In this document: one piece after another, positions 6,669 through 8,233 of the stretch | Numbering within the stretch: position 1 is the first letter of the stretch | How the letters are laid out: the number at the start of each line of letters is the position of its first letter | NCBI GenBank assembly: GCA_946482585.1 | Contig: CAMLSI010000230.1 | Coordinates: 1 to 8,233, forward strand | Origin: an uncultured Lysobacteraceae bacterium | Lineage (GTDB): Bacteria > Pseudomonadota > Gammaproteobacteria > Xanthomonadales > Rhodanobacteraceae | Direction of reading: 5' to 3' | Length of the DNA stretch: 8,233 nt | Translations under genes and position numbers: made by a program | The notes under the pieces: model-generated | Seen by the model: only the letters and a program-made list of their open reading frames with translations | Databases searched by the model: none | What the model was told of the DNA's origin: nothing

Positions 6669-7018
6669 TTCGTCGGTCCCAGATACCAGACGGCGGCGAA
6701 CTCGTCGATGCAGGTGTTCGTGGACAAGTGATGAGTCACGTCGAGCTTGAGTCCCGACAGGAATGCCGACAGCGCGAGCTTGTATAGGGCCTCGCCGCCG
6801 ACCGTGCCGAGCTTGAAGCGCACCTGGTCGCGCCGGGTGCAGCCGGCCGGCATGGCCCCGACGAGCGGCGGGTTGATACCGATGTAGCAGACGCCGGAAT
6901 CGATGCAGCCGACGAACTGCACGTCGTATTGCGTCGCGCGGCCCGGGCCCGAGTGGCCGAGGCCGCAACCGAGGGCGAGCACCAGCGCGGCTATTCTTGC
7001 GGGAACGCGTTTTTTCAT
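6665..7018 (-). CDS. Small exported cysteine-containing protein of unknown function
   Basis: A 117-residue protein with a clear signal peptide: K-K-R near the start, then a hydrophobic stretch (8-20), with cleavage probably near residues 24-29. The mature part is about 90 residues with four cysteines (38, 44, 60, 103) that could form two disulfides. A G-G-E-A-L-Y-K-L-A-L-S-A-F-L-S-G-L-K-L segment (74-92) reads as a helix followed by a strand. The pattern (strand with Cys, P-A-G-C, a 'sALysaLLsA..sGk.v' helix, late Cys) recalls small exported proteins of gammaproteobacteria that are mostly uncharacterised; that is a memory-level impression. Cys18 is preceded by A-L-G, not a good lipobox, so a lipoprotein is unlikely. 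The start has AGGA motifs 3 and 10 bases upstream. The stop overlaps the next gene's ATG, so the two are made together; a partner, inhibitor or chaperone role for the CHAP-like protein is possible but unproven. Confidence 0.8.
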   Translation of the reverse strand: MKKRVPARIAALVLALGCGLGHSGPGRATQYDVQFVGCIDSGVCYIGINPPLVGAMPAGCTRRDQVRFKLGTVGGEALYKLALSAFLSGLKLDVTHHLSTNTCIDEFAAVWYLGPTK

Positions 7019-7047
7019 CTGTCCTGATTCCTGTTCGATGGGATGGA

Positions 7048-7067
7048 GCGCACGCCGCGGCGTGCGC
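7048..7067. repeat. Perfect 20-base palindrome
   Basis: Arms GCGCACGCCG and CGGCGTGCGC abut with no spacer. It lies 29 bases upstream of the start of the small exported protein. It could be a dimeric regulator site or form a leader hairpin. The all-GC bias of the region makes such symmetry somewhat easier by chance. Confidence 0.6.
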
Positions 7068-7087
7068 GGGATCGCCCTGCAGATCCA

Positions 7088-7104
7088 GCGCCGCGTCGCG
7101 GCGC
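7088..7104. repeat. 17-base near-perfect palindrome
   Basis: Arms GCGCCGCG (7088-7095) and CGCGGCGC (7097-7104) surround a single T. It begins 20 bases after the 20-base palindrome. The two together form a compact pair of symmetric GC elements in the divergent region. Confidence 0.5.
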
Positions 7105-7257
7105 GCTTGCGTCACGTGCGCAGGGACCCGGGATCGACGAGCGACGGCTGCCCTGTGGCGGAGCCGGAATCGCTCGCTGCCCGATTTCCCTGCGGTCGCT
7201 ACCCGGCGGGGCAGCGGCATGCGCACTGTTCCAGCACGCACGGATCGGCGGCAGGCC

Positions 7258-7331
7258 CGTTGGAGGCAGGCCGCGACCTGCAATTCGACAGTGGTGGCAC
7301 GGCGCGGACGCGCCGGCATCTGCCTCCAACG
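7258..7331. repeat. 12-base spaced inverted repeat upstream of the heparinase-like gene
   Basis: Perfect arms CGTTGGAGGCAG (7258-7269) and CTGCCTCCAACG (7320-7331) enclose 50 bases. The nearer arm is 84 bases upstream of the plus-strand ATG. The spacing is compatible with a looping operator pair or a large stem in the leader; neither is shown. Confidence 0.55.
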
Positions 7332-7404
7332 AGGAGGTCGGCGCTACGCCGGACGACAGGGCGTCCCGCCCGCGAGCGTGCGCAACACTGGGCGCATCCG
7401 AAGC

Positions 7405-7409
7405 AGGAG
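7405..7409 (+). promoter_or_regulatory. Shine-Dalgarno of the heparinase-like gene
   Basis: AGGAG is followed by a six-base spacer and ATG at 7416. This fixes the start of the plus-strand gene. Confidence 0.7.
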
Positions 7410-7415
7410 CCGCCG

Positions 7416-8233
7416 ATGAGTGTTTTCGAAGCAACGATCAAGACGAGCGCGTTCGCCGTGCTGTGCGGCAGTGCGTGTGCGCAGGCGAGTGTCGCCTTGT
7501 CGATTCCGCCGACGCATCCGCGCCTGTGGTACGGCGACGCCGCGCGCCTGCAGCAGGCACGGACCTACCATGCGAACCATCCGATCAGCATTCCTTCCTA
7601 TCCGCCGTCGGCGCAGGCGCGCAACCGGGCGCTGCGCTTCCTCATGACCGGCAACGCCGCCGACTGCACGCAGGCAATCGACTGGCTGATGCGCTTCAAC
7701 TACGAGAATGCCGACGAAGACGGCGACGGCCAGGCCGACCCGGGGTCCTGCGATCTCGCGAGCGAGGGCCGCTACTGCGACCGCGCCCGCTGGTCCGGCG
7801 AGGACGCCATCCTCGTGTACGACTGGTGCAACGCGCAGCTGACCCCGGCGCAGAAGAGCACGCTGATCACGCGCTGGAACAGGTATACGACGGCGCTCAA
7901 CGTCGGGCCCTACGGCTGGCAGCAGCGTCCGATCAACAACTATTACTGGGGCTATCTGCGCAACAGCCTGCTGTGGGGCATCGCGGCGTCCGGCGAGAGC
8001 GCACAGGCGCAGCAGTACATCGATCACGCGCTGGAAACGCGCTATGCGGAATATTTCGTGCCCTGGTCGCAGGGTTTCGGCCGCGGCGGCGTTCCCGGCG
8101 AAGGCACGCAGTACGGGCCGTATCCGCTCGGCTATTCGGTCATCGCGCTGCGCACGGCCGCCGACTTCGGTTACGACGCGCGCGCGCAATCGGCGTTCTT
8201 CGACGAGGCCACGTATTACCTCAGCTATGCCGC
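7416..8233 (+). CDS. Exported heparinase II/III-like alpha/alpha-toroid protein (partial, 3' end outside window)
   Basis: 272 complete codons are present and the frame is still open at the window end. The N-terminus (MSVFEATIKTSAFAVLCGSA, then C-A-Q-A) is an acceptable signal peptide, probably cleaved near residues 22-28. Residues 34-50 (H-P-R-L-W-Y-G-D-A-A-R-L-Q-Q-A) match the typical opening of heparinase II/III-like proteins. The segment Y-D-W-C-N-A-Q-L-T-P-A-Q-K (135-147) matches the toroid helix hallmark of the same group. Also present are N-N-Y-Y-W-G-Y-L-R-N (174-183) and E-G-T-Q-Y-G-P-Y (229-236), whose Tyr233 sits where these lyases often place a catalytic tyrosine. Such enzymes cleave uronate-containing polysaccharides by beta-elimination; the substrate here is unknown. 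The acidic loop D-E-D-G-D-G-Q-A-D (100-108) looks like a calcium site and may be an insertion. The beta-sheet C-terminal domain would lie beyond the window. The gene diverges from the secreted-protein block, so shared control is plausible. The coding call is strong; lyase activity is inferred from family resemblance. Confidence 0.85.
   Translation, partial: MSVFEATIKTSAFAVLCGSACAQASVALSIPPTHPRLWYGDAARLQQARTYHANHPISIPSYPPSAQARNRALRFLMTGNAADCTQAIDWLMRFNYENADEDGDGQADPGSCDLASEGRYCDRARWSGEDAILVYDWCNAQLTPAQKSTLITRWNRYTTALNVGPYGWQQRPINNYYWGYLRNSLLWGIAASGESAQAQQYIDHALETRYAEYFVPWSQGFGRGGVPGEGTQYGPYPLGYSVIALRTAADFGYDARAQSAFFDEATYYLSYA

Larger units (their letters stand above)
7019..7415. other. Divergent intergenic region rich in inverted repeats
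   Basis: These 397 bases separate the minus-strand block from the plus-strand heparinase-like gene and must contain both leaders and probably both promoters. I see no convincing gene and no good -35/-10 pair on either strand. It holds a 20-base palindrome, an adjacent 17-base palindrome, a 12-base spaced inverted repeat and a direct repeat GGCAGGCC at 7250-7257 and 7265-7272, 15 bases apart. Confidence 0.6.

Noticed and set aside
6129..6731. 200-codon plus-strand frame opposite the CHAP-like gene
   Set aside because: Val/Ala-rich shadow product with no ribosome binding site or motif.
6962..6967. Cys18 as a lipoprotein cysteine in the small exported protein
   Set aside because: The preceding residues A-L-G do not fit the lipobox, which wants a small residue at -2 and Leu-like at -3.
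6669..7319. N-terminal extension of the CHAP-like protein to an ATG at 7319
   Set aside because: The extension overlaps the whole small exported protein gene, is Arg-rich, and would put the signal peptide in the middle of the protein. The ATGA start at 6668 fits better.
7344..8189. 281-codon minus-strand open frame opposite the heparinase-like gene
   Set aside because: The plus strand has a good Shine-Dalgarno, a signal peptide and family motifs; the antisense product has none.
1..8233. tRNA, rRNA, CRISPR array, insertion sequence or prophage
   Set aside because: No cloverleaf, regular repeat-spacer pattern, transposase motif or phage gene was seen on either strand.

Overview
The window is high-GC DNA with codons rich in G or C at the third position. 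It has long antisense shadow reading frames, no RNA genes and no insertion sequences. Secreted proteins, a propeller-type sensor kinase and a C-terminal 'IFADGYE' tail on one secreted protein suggest a gammaproteobacterium of the Lysobacterales (Xanthomonadales; Rhodanobacteraceae or Dokdonella-like). That placement is inferred from memory of such tails and was not tested by a search.

Layout, right to left. A long minus-strand block holds four complete genes. First is a small exported cysteine-containing protein (7018-6665). Its stop codon overlaps, as ATGA, the start of an exported protein with a MopE/thrombospondin-like metal-binding segment, a fibronectin-like middle and a CHAP-like cysteine peptidase/amidase end (6668-5532). 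After a terminator-like hairpin and a 202-base gap comes an exported right-handed beta-helix protein starting at a GTG with a good Shine-Dalgarno (5329-3950). Only 54 bases later is a 1204-residue periplasmic-propeller histidine kinase (3895-281) with a Y_Y_Y domain, one membrane span, GAF, HisKA_3 and HATPase domains. After another 217-base gap, the first 21 codons of a small membrane protein of GlsB/YeaQ type leave the window (63-1).

On the plus strand, diverging from the small exported protein across a 397-base gap rich in inverted repeats, is the start of an exported heparinase II/III-like alpha/alpha-toroid protein (7416 to the window end, incomplete).

How they may work together: a surface sensor, a beta-helix protein, a wall-hydrolase-like protein and a polysaccharide-lyase-like protein side by side suggest an island for sensing and acting on an extracellular polymer (a polysaccharide or a neighbour's cell wall). 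No response regulator partner lies in the window, and the substrate cannot be read from the sequence. The joint role is inference; the individual domain calls are better supported.
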